Of a stretch of DNA of 64,000 nt, positions 11,460-21,184 are shown one piece after another. Under the pieces are notes generated by a model that was not told where the DNA came from, made no database searches, and saw nothing but the letters and a program-made list of their open reading frames with translations. The first letter of the stretch is position 1; each line of letters opens with the position of its first letter. This stretch comes from Pseudeuparius sepicola. Taxonomy: Eukaryota; Arthropoda; Insecta; Coleoptera; Anthribidae. Both the position numbers and the translations under genes were made by a program. The stretch covers positions 128,783,735 through 128,847,734 of the forward strand of contig OY987298.1 of assembly GCA_963920635.1 (NCBI GenBank), written 5' to 3'.

Positions 11460-11711
11460 TTTGAGCCTTGCTAATTGCAATCACATCCGCCCTATCGCCT
11501 CATGTACCTGCTCCATCCTAAAATCAATTCTAATTATTCTGGTTTACCTGTTACCACCCCATTCCGTTCGGATTAAGATTAATTATATTAAACTATATGA
11601 TCCCAGAAATAATAAAAACCAGGCCAGAAGGTTAAAATTCAACCATTGCGCTTCGATTACTATACCAGTTTACATCACGGAGTTTGGATTTATTTGGATT
11701 TCAGTTTCAAA
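11460..11711 (+). promoter_or_regulatory. Likely promoter and 5' UTR region of the host gene
   Basis: The 250 bases before the exon 1 start codon are less AT-rich and repeat-free. TCAGTT at 11701-11706 fits the arthropod initiator consensus (TCAGTY), but it would leave a 5' UTR of only a few bases. A second possible start is near ccagttt at 11665. No clear TATA box sits at the right distance. Assignment rests mainly on position. Confidence 0.35.
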
Positions 11712-11879
11712 ATGTCGTTCGCTAAAGCGACAAGATTCAAAAAGAAGCAAGCGGAAGTGACGCCATCTCCTGCCGACTATTACATCACGAGGCCCTTAGA
11801 TAAAGGAGTGACAATTCCAGTGACTGGACGAGACGAGAATATCAAGGAAGGAAACATCGCCCCACGTTGTGACCGCTTG
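11712..11879 (+). CDS. Exon 1: SHIPPO/HMMR-like N-terminus
   Basis: This exon encodes residues 1-56 of a proposed 415-residue protein. It starts at ATG 11712 (context TTCAAAATG) and ends at TTG|GTAAGT, a strong donor, in phase 0. The peptide opens MSFAKATRFKKKQ and continues TPSPADYYITRP. The S-F-x-K-A-x-R-F plus P-S-P-x-x-Y pattern is that of the N-terminus of HMMR (RHAMM, a spindle and microtubule-associated protein) and of related PxP-Y repeat proteins. The motif is short, so this indicates a possible microtubule or spindle association rather than orthology. The frame is also open upstream to 11646, but the codons there lack the motif, and ATG 11712 is where similarity begins. Other exons could lie in the following 6.7-kb intron. 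Transcript data would settle the model. Confidence 0.7.
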
Positions 11880-12454
11880 GTAAGTACCCTTAAAACCCGA
11901 GACAGTTGCATAACTTCTATGTTACGGGAGTTCCCATTAATTAACAACAATTGCAATTTTGACGATTCTTAGGGTCTTACTGTATCTCTAGTAGTGACTA
12001 AAATAGATCTTACGAAGCTTAGTCCTTTTTATATTTATAGTAATGGTTTGCAAATATTTGGAGAAAGTCTCCTACAGGTGGTTTTCTCTCCTCTGCAAAG
12101 TTATTTCAGCCGTAAGAGGGGCCAAAAATGTAGTTTTGGTCGTTTTTTCTCAAAATCTGTTCAATTTAGAGGAATTTTGGAACAAATTACCAGCAAGTTG
12201 GAAGACACGGTAGATGCGCTAGCCCAAAAAACCCCATCTTTCATTATTGCTAAAACAGATGAAAATAAGGTGTTTTCAAAGAAGTATAATAAAAAGTTAT
12301 TTTCCAGCGAAAGAACCACAAGAGTAAAATGTTTATTGGGGTACTTTTTGCTAAAAAACCGTACTTTTTCCAAATATTTCTACACCATTGATGCAAGTTA
12401 AATGAGTCTGTGATATTAATTAACTAATCTTGCGGTAGTCAACTCAATATCTAA

Positions 12455-12672
12455 TTTTTTTTCATTAATTTCCTGGGATTCGACCATAATTTTTATACAC
12501 TTAATTGACGCCTTTCGGCTCAGAATAAAATATATGCTAAAAAACAGATAAATGTATACACAATAAAATTTTAAAAAGTTACACAGCCAAAAAGAGAAAG
12601 AAGGTACTTACAACAAAGCGTGAGTTCATGTCACTTTACAAAACAATATCAAAATTTACTTAAATTACATAT
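12455..12672 (-). repeat. Penelope-like terminal repeat, left arm
   Basis: This block is the inverted counterpart of 13248-13470. Shared phrases are tacacttaattgacgc, aacagataaatgtatacaca, aagttacacagccaaaaa and acttacaacaaagcg. The two arms flank a GIY-YIG endonuclease remnant on the minus strand. In this arm the hammerhead-like core is damaged: on the minus strand it reads ttctgagccgaaaggcgtca, missing the middle of the motif. Confidence 0.7.
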
Positions 12673-12901
12673 TTCAACCAATCATTATTTCATTATTATA
12701 ATATGCAATCGTAGAGGAGTAAGAACATTTCGGTTGGAAATGTGGGAAAGAACAAAGCAAGTTTCATATCAAACAAAAAACGTTCCTCACCTCATGGCAA
12801 AGGAAAAAACAAGGTATTATTTTATAATTACAGGGTGTATCGAAAATGTTACTGCTGAAGAAGGTTTTGGTAAATTTTAGACATATTGTTTAAGTCTGTT
12901 T

Positions 12902-13159
12902 TTAAGTTAATACCATTTTGATTTTTTTTAATATATATATCATTTCGAGAAAATTTCTTTTAGTTTGGTCGTTCTCATAATCTAGTATGTCAACATTCCC
13001 AAAATCAAAACTATGACAATTTTCAATTGAATGTTTACTCAGAGCAGTTGAAAAAATGTTTCTATTTCGTACATCTAATTCATGTCTATTTATTCTGTCT
13101 TTCAAATGATGTTTTGTTTGACCCACATAAGAGGCGGGGCATTCAGTACAGTGAATTTT
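12902..13159 (-). pseudogene. Penelope-like GIY-YIG endonuclease fragment
   Basis: Read on the minus strand from about 13159, the frame gives IYKIHCTECPASYVGQT, then KHHLKDRINRHELDVR and FSTALSKHSIENCHSFDF, ending in TAA at 12902. The Y-K-I ... Y-V-G pair with the following R and H residues is the N-terminal half of a GIY-YIG nuclease, and the C.EC..SYVG spacing is that of Penelope-like retroelement endonucleases. The reverse transcriptase that should precede it is absent; an AT microsatellite sits there instead. So this is a severely 5'-truncated PLE copy lodged in the host gene's intron, flanked by inverted terminal repeats. It is not functional. Confidence 0.8.
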
Positions 13160-13250
13160 ATAAATTATATATTATATATTATTATTAATAAATTATATAT
13201 TATATATTATTATTTAATTATATATTATATATTATTATCAATAAATAAAA
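13157..13250. repeat. TATATTATA microsatellite
   Basis: Iterations of ATTATATATTATAT with ATTATT breaks fill this stretch, between the truncated PLE frame and its right terminal repeat. Confidence 0.8.
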
Positions 13251-13470
13251 ATGTAATTTAAGTAAATTTTGCGCTTTGTTGTAAGTACATACCTTATTTC
13301 TGTTTTTGGCTGTGTAACTTAAAATTTTATTGTGTATACATTTATCTGTTTTTTAGCATATATTTTATTCTGATGATGGCTATGAGCCGAAACGCGTCAA
13401 TTAAGTGTATAAATTTTTTTTAACAAAGATTATGGTCGAATCCTAGGTAATTAATGAAAAAAAAAATTAA
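13248..13470 (+). repeat. Penelope-like terminal repeat, right arm
   Basis: The complement of 12455-12672. It includes gcgctttgttgtaagtac, ggctgtgtaacttaaaattt, acatttatctgttttttagc and the intact hammerhead-like motif described separately. Opposite-facing terminal copies are common in Penelope-like insertions. Confidence 0.7.
13361..13407 (+). ncRNA. Hammerhead-ribozyme-like motif of a Penelope-like element
   Basis: CTGATGA (13370-13376) and GAAAC (13389-13393) are separated by a perfect hairpin, GGCT-ATG-AGCC (13378-13388), which fits stem II. The following CGCG then GTC gives a very short self-complementary stem III and a GUC cleavage triplet ending at 13398. For stem I, TATTTTATT (13361-13369) pairs with AATTAAGTG (13399-13407) at eight of nine positions including G-U. 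One extra T (13377) lies between the core and stem II. Small hammerheads with near-absent stem III that act as dimers are known in PLEs. Fold and location agree; activity is untested. Confidence 0.55.
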
Positions 13471-13688
13471 ATTCAATTACGGCCAGGAAAAATTATATTA
13501 AAACATTTGAATATCTGGGCGTTTACGTTGATGTTAAATTAAAGTTTGATGTACGTACAGTACGAAAAACTTATATGTCGAGTAAGTTGGGTATTTGAGA
13601 AGGGTAAATCAAAATTTTCAAAAACACTTGTTTATAACACGATAGTGAGGACAATAATTTTGAAATTATGAATAAATTACGGCATATA

Positions 13689-14125
13689 CAGTGAGCACGT
13701 AAATGTTGGAATAAATTCGGTAAAATGTTGTACTGTGCGATCGAAAAAACACTTCGACACGTCCAACATAATTTTGAAAGGCGCATATTTTGACATATTT
13801 GTCGTTCTTGTGACGTCATTACTAACCAATAAGCTATGACGTCATCTCTATTTGTTTTAAATGGCAACCACTATTTTTGATAGCGTCATTTAAAAGAACG
13901 CACTTTTCTTGTATTGGTACGCAAATAATAATAATATATTACATAAAAAAATTTTCATAAATTTTAAATAATAACATAAATTATTAAGTTTTTAGACATT
14001 TCTTTATTAGACGACTGTACCTACATTGTAGTGCTTATTTTTTGCTCAGCTTCATTTTTAAGCAGGCTTAATCTTTAATCGAACAGTGCATTTTACCCAA
14101 TTTATTCCAACCTTCACGTGATTTT
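13689..14125. mobile_element. Degenerate foldback MITE
   Basis: TA-CAGTGAGCACGTAAATG begins the left arm. Then gttggaataaattcggtaaa is mirrored by the complement near 14094-14115, with tgatcg/cgaac pairs continuing inwards. The outer right end has decayed, so the boundary is approximate. Confidence 0.55.
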
Positions 14126-14209
14126 ATCACCATGGGTATTCAACAAGATTTAAAAATAATTTCTGTTTGCACAATTAAGATGCAAAGGTAATATAGTTTT
14201 TATAATATA

Positions 14210-14786
14210 CAGTGACCGGCATTATGTACGCAACATATAGAATTCTCTTTATTTTGGGCCGAAATAAAAAACTAAATATGAGGCTGCATTAGGAATGTCC
14301 TGAATGCCCTAAATACTTCATGCAGATATCGCGCTATACGAGGGAGGGACAAAAACATAAACGCGGCACAGAAGTAAAGTACCCTTATTTCGCGTTGTAG
14401 AGAAAGATGGTATAAAAGAAAGTTGTTTGCAATGAAAAAGTATAGGTACATATATAGTGTCTGCCAGAAACTTGGACACAAATGGGAATGTTCTTTATTT
14501 GAAGTTTCTCAAAAAAATATTCTTGATAAAAGTTGGTGCTTGTGCTTAAACTAGTAGTTCTAAAAATAGGGGTACATTACTCTTGAGGAATTTTAATATT
14601 CTCCCTGTATACGAATAGAAATTTCAAAATTTTTACGGGTGGATTTTGAGTTTAAGCACAAGCACCAACTTTTATCAAGAATAATTTTTTTTAGAAACTT
14701 CAAATAAAGAAAATTCCCATTCGTGTCCAACTTTCTGGCAGACACTGTATAAAGTATATCTAAATACACAGTTCTGCCAGTCACTG
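14210..14786. mobile_element. TA-flanked TIR element with a nested MITE
   Basis: The ends CAGTGACCGGCA (14210) and TGCCAGTCACTG (ending 14786) are complementary at 11 of 12 positions and both are bordered by TA. A second complete MITE (14455-14747) lies inside. The 577 bp hold no gene. Confidence 0.6.
14455..14747. mobile_element. Tc1/mariner-type MITE, 293 bp
   Basis: Arms of about 110 bp pair from the ends inwards: GTCTGCCAGAAACTTGGACA on the left and TGTCCAACTTTCTGGCAGAC on the right, then aaaagttggtgcttgtgctt with its complement near 14660. The right end is CACTG-TA; the left has TAGTG for CAGTG. TA borders both sides. The small frames inside are by-products of the palindrome. Confidence 0.8.
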
Positions 14787-15224
14787 TATAAATATTTGAT
14801 GAAATACGTGCCTAGGGTACGTACATAGGGTTAAGAGTTAAAGTAGCTTTAGCTAATCTTCGCCCTATGGGCAAATGTGATCTATTTGCATTTGTAAATA
14901 AAAAGACAATTTATTATTATATTATGTAGCCCTAAACCTAAAATGAGCTAAATAAAAACATTTACTACTACTAGTTATTAACCGGTAGAATCTTAGGGTA
15001 CCTAGTTATTAACTACCCTAAGATATTTTAATTAATAATTAGTTAATCTTAGGATAGTTATATCAACAAGTAAATAAAAAAATTATCATCCTTTTTTACA
15101 TCGTTTTTTAAATTTATAAATATAAATTATCATCCTTTCTTACGTCGTTTTTTAAATTTATATAGACTCAAAACAATTATTTATAACAAATAACATGTTG
15201 GCAAATTAATCTTTTTAAACATAT

Positions 15225-15335
15225 TGGAGGTCATGTTAAGGATTTGCTCTTGAAAAAGCTCCAAATCAGGAGCGAAACGTTGAGTTGTATTACAAGATTT
15301 TGTTAATATAAAACTTTATAAAAAATGGTCTTATA
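15225..15335 (+). repeat. Possible Penelope-like end fragment
   Basis: GCTCC-aaatca-GGAGC forms a hairpin, and GAAACGTTG follows directly. This is the same arrangement as the hammerhead-like motif at 44070-44108, but the upstream core reads CTTGAAAA instead of CTGANGA. I take it as a decayed copy. Confidence 0.4.
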
Positions 15336-15655
15336 ATTGGGAAAGTTTGTATAATATAACGATTTTTCGTTAAAATTTTGACCCAGAAAATATACGGACA
15401 TTTCAGAACGAGTTGACTTGGCCAAGCCTGCATATGATTTTAGTTTTCGATATTTTTATTTTATATCTTGGTGGGCCGTTGATTGATCTTTAAAGGAATT
15501 ATTTTCCAGAAGGCTTAGAAATAAAAAAATTAAATCGACATGAAATTCTAACTAATGCTTAAAAATATCAGTTTTCACAAATGCAGTAGGTAAATACGAA
15601 AAATTGTGATAATAATAATAGTAATAATAATAATAGTTATTTATGCAACAAGTGC

Positions 15656-15756
15656 ATAAAGTAGTACTTTTTTTCATGAATGGGAAAGTTGCGCGCACGA
15701 ACCGCAGGTGAGTGCGCGCAATCCCATGAATGAAAAAAAGACACTTTACGCATGAG
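15656..15756. repeat. Strong hairpin
   Basis: CTTTTTTTCATGAATGGGA plus TTGCGCGCAC pairs with GTGCGCGCAA plus CCCATGAATGAAAAAAAG around a 13-base loop, with outer partial pairing (aaagtag / actttacg). TTTTTTATACGATCGT at about 15768 is also mirrored by ACGATCGTATAAAAAA near 16235. The two may be the ends of one decayed foldback element. Confidence 0.6.
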
Positions 15757-16102
15757 TTTCATACATTCTTTTTTATACGATCGTGCTTAAACATTGAAAT
15801 ATTTGGGATGGGATTTTTGTGTTATATACTAAAGGGCATATAAATGCACTATGGTTTTCAATTACGAGGAATATAATATTTAGATCGCGGTCTCACTACG
15901 TTTACACATAGTATTGAAATCGACTTGAATAATATTATTATATAGAATTATTGAAAACCGCATGAAGAGATTTTGAGATTGATTTGAATCTCAAAATAAT
16001 TTTTCTTATTTTCGGGATTTAACGCCACATTTACCATTTATGAAAACACCAAACTGCATTACACTGAATTCGATTCCAAACTCCATGTAAACGCAGTAAG
16101 GA

Positions 16103-16142
16103 AGTTTAGAGTGAAAAAAGTTAACTTTTTTTCACTCTAAAC
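16103..16142. repeat. Short near-perfect palindrome
   Basis: TTTAGAGTGAAAAAAGTTAAC and its complement meet at GTTAAC, and GAGTGAAAAAAGG follows again at 16149. A simple cruciform-forming palindrome of unknown origin. Confidence 0.6.
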
Positions 16143-16469
16143 TGCTCAGAGTGAAAAAAGGTAAGTTTTTTAACTTGTTAAAAAAATATATACTTTAGGC
16201 ATTTAAAAAGGTTAAAAAAAGTAAAGTTTTTGTAACGATCGTATAAAAAATCTATTTAAATTTCTTTGTTTCCTCATGAAGAAAAAAGATGTTTCCCTAT
16301 GCAAACTTTTTTGCATACCCCGTATATAAAATGTTGCTATTATTTTTGGTAAGCAATACTTTTTATGAAGAGTTGCTGATTTTGCAAGAATAACTCTCTA
16401 CGACGCATTATACAGGGTGTCCCAGGTTCCTTGGTCGGGATTTTGACGTTTTGTAGAAATTGTATATTA

Positions 16470-16812
16470 TACACTTAGGTTGAGATGTGAGCCATTATTT
16501 TAAATAAGGGCCTTCTCAACCGAAGTGTATATAGAATTTTTTTTACTACTAACATTGAAATATTGCCATATTTTACATATTTGATTAGATTTTGATATTT
16601 TAGTCATTTCTCGCTTTTTTCAAATACTCTAAATGTCAAGTAGCCAGGGAGTTCAGTTGTCAAGTTGATAAAATGAAACTAATTTTTTAAATGTCATATA
16701 GAAAATTTTTCATTATTTACCTAGGTATTTTTTTATTATCATTATTTATCTCATTCCTCATTAGAGGAATGGGGTAAATAATGGTGATTTCTCAGGTTAG
16801 TAGTAAAAAAAT
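16470..16812. repeat. Palindromic dispersed repeat, copy 2
   Basis: Same order of blocks as 5826-6228: tacacttaggttgaga, cttctcaaccgaagtgta, ttttactactaacattgaaa, gtcatttctcgctttttt, agttcagttgtcaag, ggtaaataatggtgattt and gttagtagtaaaaaaa. The centre is shorter. Confidence 0.75.
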
Positions 16813-16869
16813 ATATTATAAGGTGGGTTGCTCATAATCATAATTATAAACATTTGTCCGAAAGTTATC

Positions 16870-17005
16870 TTTTCTTTAAATGAAATTATGGCAATATCTC
16901 TCAAAATAATCTGCTGAACTGAATTTGGCACTGCATTGTTTTTGTTGTTTTTTTAGGTAACTCGCAGAGAGCGCCACTTGCGCTATTTTTGGGTGGTTCC
17001 ACCAG
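16870..17005 (+). repeat. GCGCCACTTGCGCT repeat family, copy
   Basis: Contains ctgctgaactgaatttggca and gagcgccacttgcgct. The same phrases recur at 18241-18450, 37290-37530, 40990-41140 and, inverted, 41540-41710. From about 17005 to 18240 the intron is AT-rich and I see nothing else certain. Confidence 0.6.
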
Positions 17006-18240
17006 AGCTATTGTAATACATTTTAAGAATAACAGAGATTAACAATATATAACATTGTTTTTTTTAAATCTAAGTTTCTTTCCGATGGACTTTCAAATTT
17101 TGCACTTTTGCCCATTGTTTCGAAAATGAACCCTTCGCGGGTATACTAGATATAGAAGGGCGAATGCTCACAAATAACGATGAGCATTTGTCCCTAAAAT
17201 ATGGCCGCATTTCCGCATAATATTCCAGATTTGATATGCAACCTGTTGATTATTATTTAAAAATCTATACACGTATGCAAGAACATTGTAAGTTACATTT
17301 TTGAGATTTAGTTACAGATTATTTTCGGATAAGAATAAAAACATATCCTATTTGGCTTTATTTTCCTAAAATTGCTGATTTCTCATTCAATTGTATCTGA
17401 AAAAATGTACGTTTTCGGAGGTAAAAAACAACAGTTAATTACAATTCCAATAATTAAGCAATTTTTTACGGGTTTCCATTAGTTCGACTCTTAAAACATT
17501 GAAAGGCTACTTACAATATTTTTGGCCTGGAAAAATCACAACTTTTTTAAAGTTAATGGCATTTACAATGTTTTGACATGAGGTTTTAATGTGACACGAT
17601 ACATTTACAATTGAAAATTGAATACCAAAAGAAGTCAATTCTTAGCTGTTATAGAATTTACTGCAGGTATTTAATTTTGGCATGCGTGTGTTAAGATCAA
17701 ACGGATATTATCTGTTTAAGAAAGCCACACATTCTAAGGTGTTACAATGTCAAATCAAATACATCGTAACTTGTTGAAGACAAAATAATAGTAATTGTCG
17801 AAAAACTAACTATAGTAGTTAATACCCACTTATCCCTAGCCTTGTATTTAAAAAAGTACAAAAAAATGCCCATGCATTAAAAATATATTAGCATTTTTGA
17901 TAGCCACAATTTTCCAACCTCTCTCCTGAAAAGTAGACTTTTGTGAGATACAATGTTTTTGCATGCGTGTATCGAAATTATGAACTGAAGATGAGTTTCC
18001 ACTTTTCAAGGTTTCCTTCCATCCTTTTTAGCACCACGTATCACGTATGAAGTGGGTGACATTAATTTTACTCAAATCAAGGTTTTGTTTTAGTTTTTTG
18101 AATTAAAACAAATATTTCTTTTCTATCCTTCTTATTTCAATATTTTTTTTGTGCACCCATGTTTATAAACACGCTAAATGACAACAAATTGTGAAAATTG
18201 ATCTGCAAAAACTTAGTACACCCTGTATAATGCTCGATAT

Positions 18241-18450
18241 ACTGTTTAAATGCAGTTTTCATAATTTTTGTCATCTCCGGGAATAAGCAAGCTGCTGAAC
18301 TGAAATTTGGCACTGCTATGTTTTTGGGGATGTAAAATAAGCTGAAAATGCCAATTTCTACGTATCTCACAGAGGGCGCCACTTGCGCTGTTTTTGGATC
18401 GTGCTTTTATTCGTAACTTTTTTGAGGTTATCTTTTTGGTGTTGTATTTT
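18241..18450 (+). repeat. GCGCCACTTGCGCT repeat family, copy next to exon 2
   Basis: Contains aagctgctgaactgaaattt, cacagagggcgccacttgcg, ctgtttttggatcgtgcttt and ttttttgaggttatcttttt, as in the foldback element at 40888. It ends about 160 bases before the splice acceptor. Confidence 0.7.
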
Positions 18451-18610
18451 GAAATGCGTGTTAAATTCGACAGTCCACATGACCACCGCGCATACGTCAT
18501 TTTGTATCTTCGTACAAGCACAAACTGCTGGCAATGTTAAAATAGTTCTACAAACAATTCATTTCTTCTTGTGATGCAGACTTTATTTTACAATGTTTTC
18601 TTTCTTTCAG

Positions 18611-19690
18611 AATCGTTCCAACAGAACCTCGCGGTCCGTCTCATCCCAAAATTCCCTAACAAGCAGCGAAGACAGTCGTAACACACCGTTCAAGCGTTCC
18701 TGCAGTACGAGAAGCAAATCAAACGACGCTTTTTCTAGACACTCGGCAAGGTATTCATTGAAGCTGCAATCACCTCAAAAAGTATGCGAGAAGTTCCTCA
18801 GAACCAACACGACGCAATCTCAATCATTTTCTCAAGGAGAAGCCAAAACCAATACGCCCTTCGTACGTTCTTGCTGCAATAGAAGATCAAAGTCTACCGA
18901 TGCTCTATCATTTAAGCAGTCAACATCACACACAGTTTGCGAACGACATTTAAGAAATCACAATATTACTCCTGGTAAGAACATGGAAGATTATTCTAGC
19001 TTCACTCGAGGATCATTTCTTAGATCCTCGGTTAGAAAGAGTTCAAGAAAGGTAGTTGAGATCCAAACGGAAAATATTAAAGTTCCCTCGTTCGAATTTA
19101 GGGAAGAATTTATTGATGACGACTATGATAGTTTTATCAGTAAGGAAGAATTAGATGATTTATATAAACTAGATGAATATGAACGCGATGAAGTAATTAA
19201 AGAGATGCGTAAGTTGCGGAAAGAGATTTTGAACAGCGACAATGAAATCGACGTTACGCTAGAAGAAGAAAAGAAACCCAAGAAGAACAAGAAAAATAAA
19301 AAATCAAAAAGCAAGCAAGTTCCCTTATTAGACCAAACAGTCGAAGAAGCGGACATGACTCTAGTCCCGATCGACTATTTTAAAACGGAACGACAACCCA
19401 AGCAAGGGACCATAATGAAGATTATTAAGAACGCAGTTGATAAACTAAAGAAAGAATTTAAGGAGGAGATTTGCAAGAAAACCGAGAAGAAACTATCTGA
19501 ACTTGGTAACATTTTCAATGAGATGCGGCTGAAGAATGAGCATGATATCGATGAAAAATGCGACTACACTGTCTCGCACATCGCTCATAAAATTGATAAA
19601 GCTGTGGGAAAGCAGACTCTGTCTTTGGAGGGAAAATTTAAGAATATTCGTAAAAGTAAGCGCTTTGGAAGAAGAACTGAAAGGGAATAG
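18611..19690 (+). CDS. Exon 2: Ser/Arg-rich then acidic and lysine-rich protein
   Basis: This terminal exon encodes residues 57-415. The acceptor TTCTTTCAG|AAT precedes it in phase 0, so it joins exon 1 directly; the in-frame ATG at 18593 lies inside the polypyrimidine tract and is unlikely to be used. It ends at TAG 19688. Residues 80-120 and 137-171 are a tandem duplication: NTPFKRSCSTRSKSNDAF...VCEKFLR against NTPFVRSCCNRRSKSTDALS...VCERHLR. Then come an acidic region (about 220-275), a KKPKKNKKNKKSKSK run (277-291) and a charged helical C-terminus (about 320-400) that could form a coiled coil and ends in basic residues. Codon use is balanced and unlike the AT-rich surroundings, which supports a real gene. 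I do not recognise the exon 2 sequence as a known domain; with the HMMR-like start a cytoskeletal or nuclear role is possible. Confidence 0.8.
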   Translation, partial: NRSNRTSRSVSSQNSLTSSEDSRNTPFKRSCSTRSKSNDAFSRHSARYSLKLQSPQKVCEKFLRTNTTQSQSFSQGEAKTNTPFVRSCCNRRSKSTDALSFKQSTSHTVCERHLRNHNITPGKNMEDYSSFTRGSFLRSSVRKSSRKVVEIQTENIKVPSFEFREEFIDDDYDSFISKEELDDLYKLDEYERDEVIKEMRKLRKEILNSDNEIDVTLEEEKKPKKNKKNKKSKSKQVPLLDQTVEEADMTLVPIDYFKTERQPKQGTIMKIIKNAVDKLKKEFKEEICKKTEKKLSELGNIFNEMRLKNEHDIDEKCDYTVSHIAHKIDKAVGKQTLSLEGKFKNIRKSKRFGRRTERE

Positions 19691-19692
19691 AA

Positions 19693-19759
19693 AATAAAAT
19701 AATCATACCATAATTAATTTGATTCTTTGAACTTTGCTTGAAAGCCATTAGGAAATAAA
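19693..19759 (+). terminator. Polyadenylation signals of the host gene
   Basis: AATAAA occurs at 19693-19698, almost touching the stop codon, and again at 19754-19759. The second is the likelier signal, with T-rich sequence 20-40 bases downstream. Beyond it, to about 20490, the DNA is AT-rich with no gene I can support. Confidence 0.55.
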
Positions 19760-20497
19760 TCGTAATACACAAAACGGTTATTTTTATTGCTTCACTTAAA
19801 ATATCAGAGAATTGACTATAATATTTATGTAGAGTTAACTAATATGCTAATAAAACTATTTTAATTTATAATTATTTGTTTATTTACCTTCCCGACAAAC
19901 CAAGTAATGAAATATTAGCAGCCGAATAAAAGTTTTTCATCTATGCTTGAAATTATAAGTCAGAACATGAATTGAGTCAATGATATGTTGTACAAATCTA
20001 ATTAATTATTTAGGACACGGTTAAAATGCCTATTTATTGGGACAAAACTATACATGGAGTTTTACTCTTAAACAATTTTTCACTATCAGTTGTTTCCATG
20101 GCTAGCTGATGTGGGAAAGTGATTAGGAAAAATTCCATATTTTACATAATATTTGACCCTGTAGATTTTGAACAATAAAATATACAGACAATCTTTCCCT
20201 ATAAAAGCTGTTGACAATGATAAGGACTTTCAATGCTTCGGTAAACATGGTATGTTTCTGGGAAAAAATATCGATGACGTCACAGTGGCCATTTTCCCAA
20301 ACATAAAAAAAAAGAAATTTTGCCCCATTCAAGAACCCCGGTTCGAAATTTTATTTTCAGTTCTCGTATTCCCGCAGTATAGGCCTGCGGCGTGGAGTTT
20401 GGATCACCCTAAACATTAAATTTGTTATTCGAAGGAATGTAGATAGTTTTAGAGCCCGTGGAACCTAGTGCACAGATAAGCGCATAATAAGCGATTT

Positions 20498-20580
20498 AAT
20501 AATAATAATAATTCTCACCCTCACAATACTCCAAACTAGGAGTACCCCAGAAGCAACCACATGCTTGTGCGGGGGAGGGT
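20498..20580 (-). repeat. SINE-like tail with (ATT)n, copy 2
   Basis: Reverse complement of the 6559 copy and nearly identical to it: GCACAAGCATGTGGTTGCTT, CTCCTAGTTTGGAGTATTGT, then ATT repeats. Confidence 0.7.
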
Positions 20581-20610
20581 TAGGTAGTTATTTATATACC
20601 ATATTTTTTA

Positions 20611-20706
20611 TGTACCAAGGCCCTGAAGTTCAACTTTTTATGACTCATGTGGAACTTAATAAACCACATGAGTCATAAAAAGAACTTCAGTGCCGAGGTA
20701 GGTACA
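20611..20706. repeat. Long hairpin with a 19-bp perfect stem
   Basis: CTTTTTATGACTCATGTGG (20634-20652) and its exact complement (20664-20682) surround an 11-base loop. Outside a 3-base bulge, CTGAAGTT pairs with AACTTCAG, and weaker pairing continues to ATGTAC...GTACAT. It may be a tiny MITE or a hairpin RNA precursor. Confidence 0.65.
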
Positions 20707-21184
20707 TAATATATATTTTTTTGAAATCGGAAAAAAATGTTTTATTAGGCAAGAAAATAATCATACGGGATCACCCGTCCATAAACCAACTGCGCGCGGC
20801 GTTGCTTGACTTTGCTCTATTTAGGTCAAGTATGACAAGACGCGGCGCCTTCGAACAGAAAAACCAAACTGCTTCTTGTGCAGCCTCCATAACAAATCTA
20901 TTGATATTCAAACCTACTAAAATATGTAGACTGAAGGTTTGCGCTGCTATAGATAATAATTTCGATATGTGTACGAAAAGTTAAATGGGCCGGGTTTTGA
21001 ATATTTGGTCACTTTTGACTGGCGATGGCTCCGCGTCTGACGTTTGCTGGTTACATCTCGCCAAGTCCTACTTATTGAAAAAATCGTACAATAATGGGCT
21101 ACTTCAGTGCCGATTTCTGAACTTCTAATGACGATTTTGGGACACTTCACTGACAGGTTTTTTTTAGTGCAAAATTCTTAAACT

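Larger units (their letters stand above)
11880..18610 (+). other. Intron of the host gene (6.7 kb)
   Basis: GTAAGT at 11880 and TTCTTTCAG at 18602-18610 give consensus ends, and the flanking exons are both phase 0. The intron carries a Penelope-like fragment, two or three TA-flanked MITEs and several dispersed repeats. A 135-codon open frame at 11994-12401 has no recognisable domain or splice context and may be chance. I see no further exon with convincing signals, although a small one cannot be excluded. Confidence 0.6.

Noticed and set aside
11994..12401. 135-codon frame just after exon 1
   Set aside because: No domain, no splice sites in register, and it overlaps an opposite frame; more likely open by chance inside the intron.
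19123..19356. Serine/phenylalanine-rich minus-strand frame
   Set aside because: It is the antisense shadow of the acidic and lysine-rich part of exon 2.
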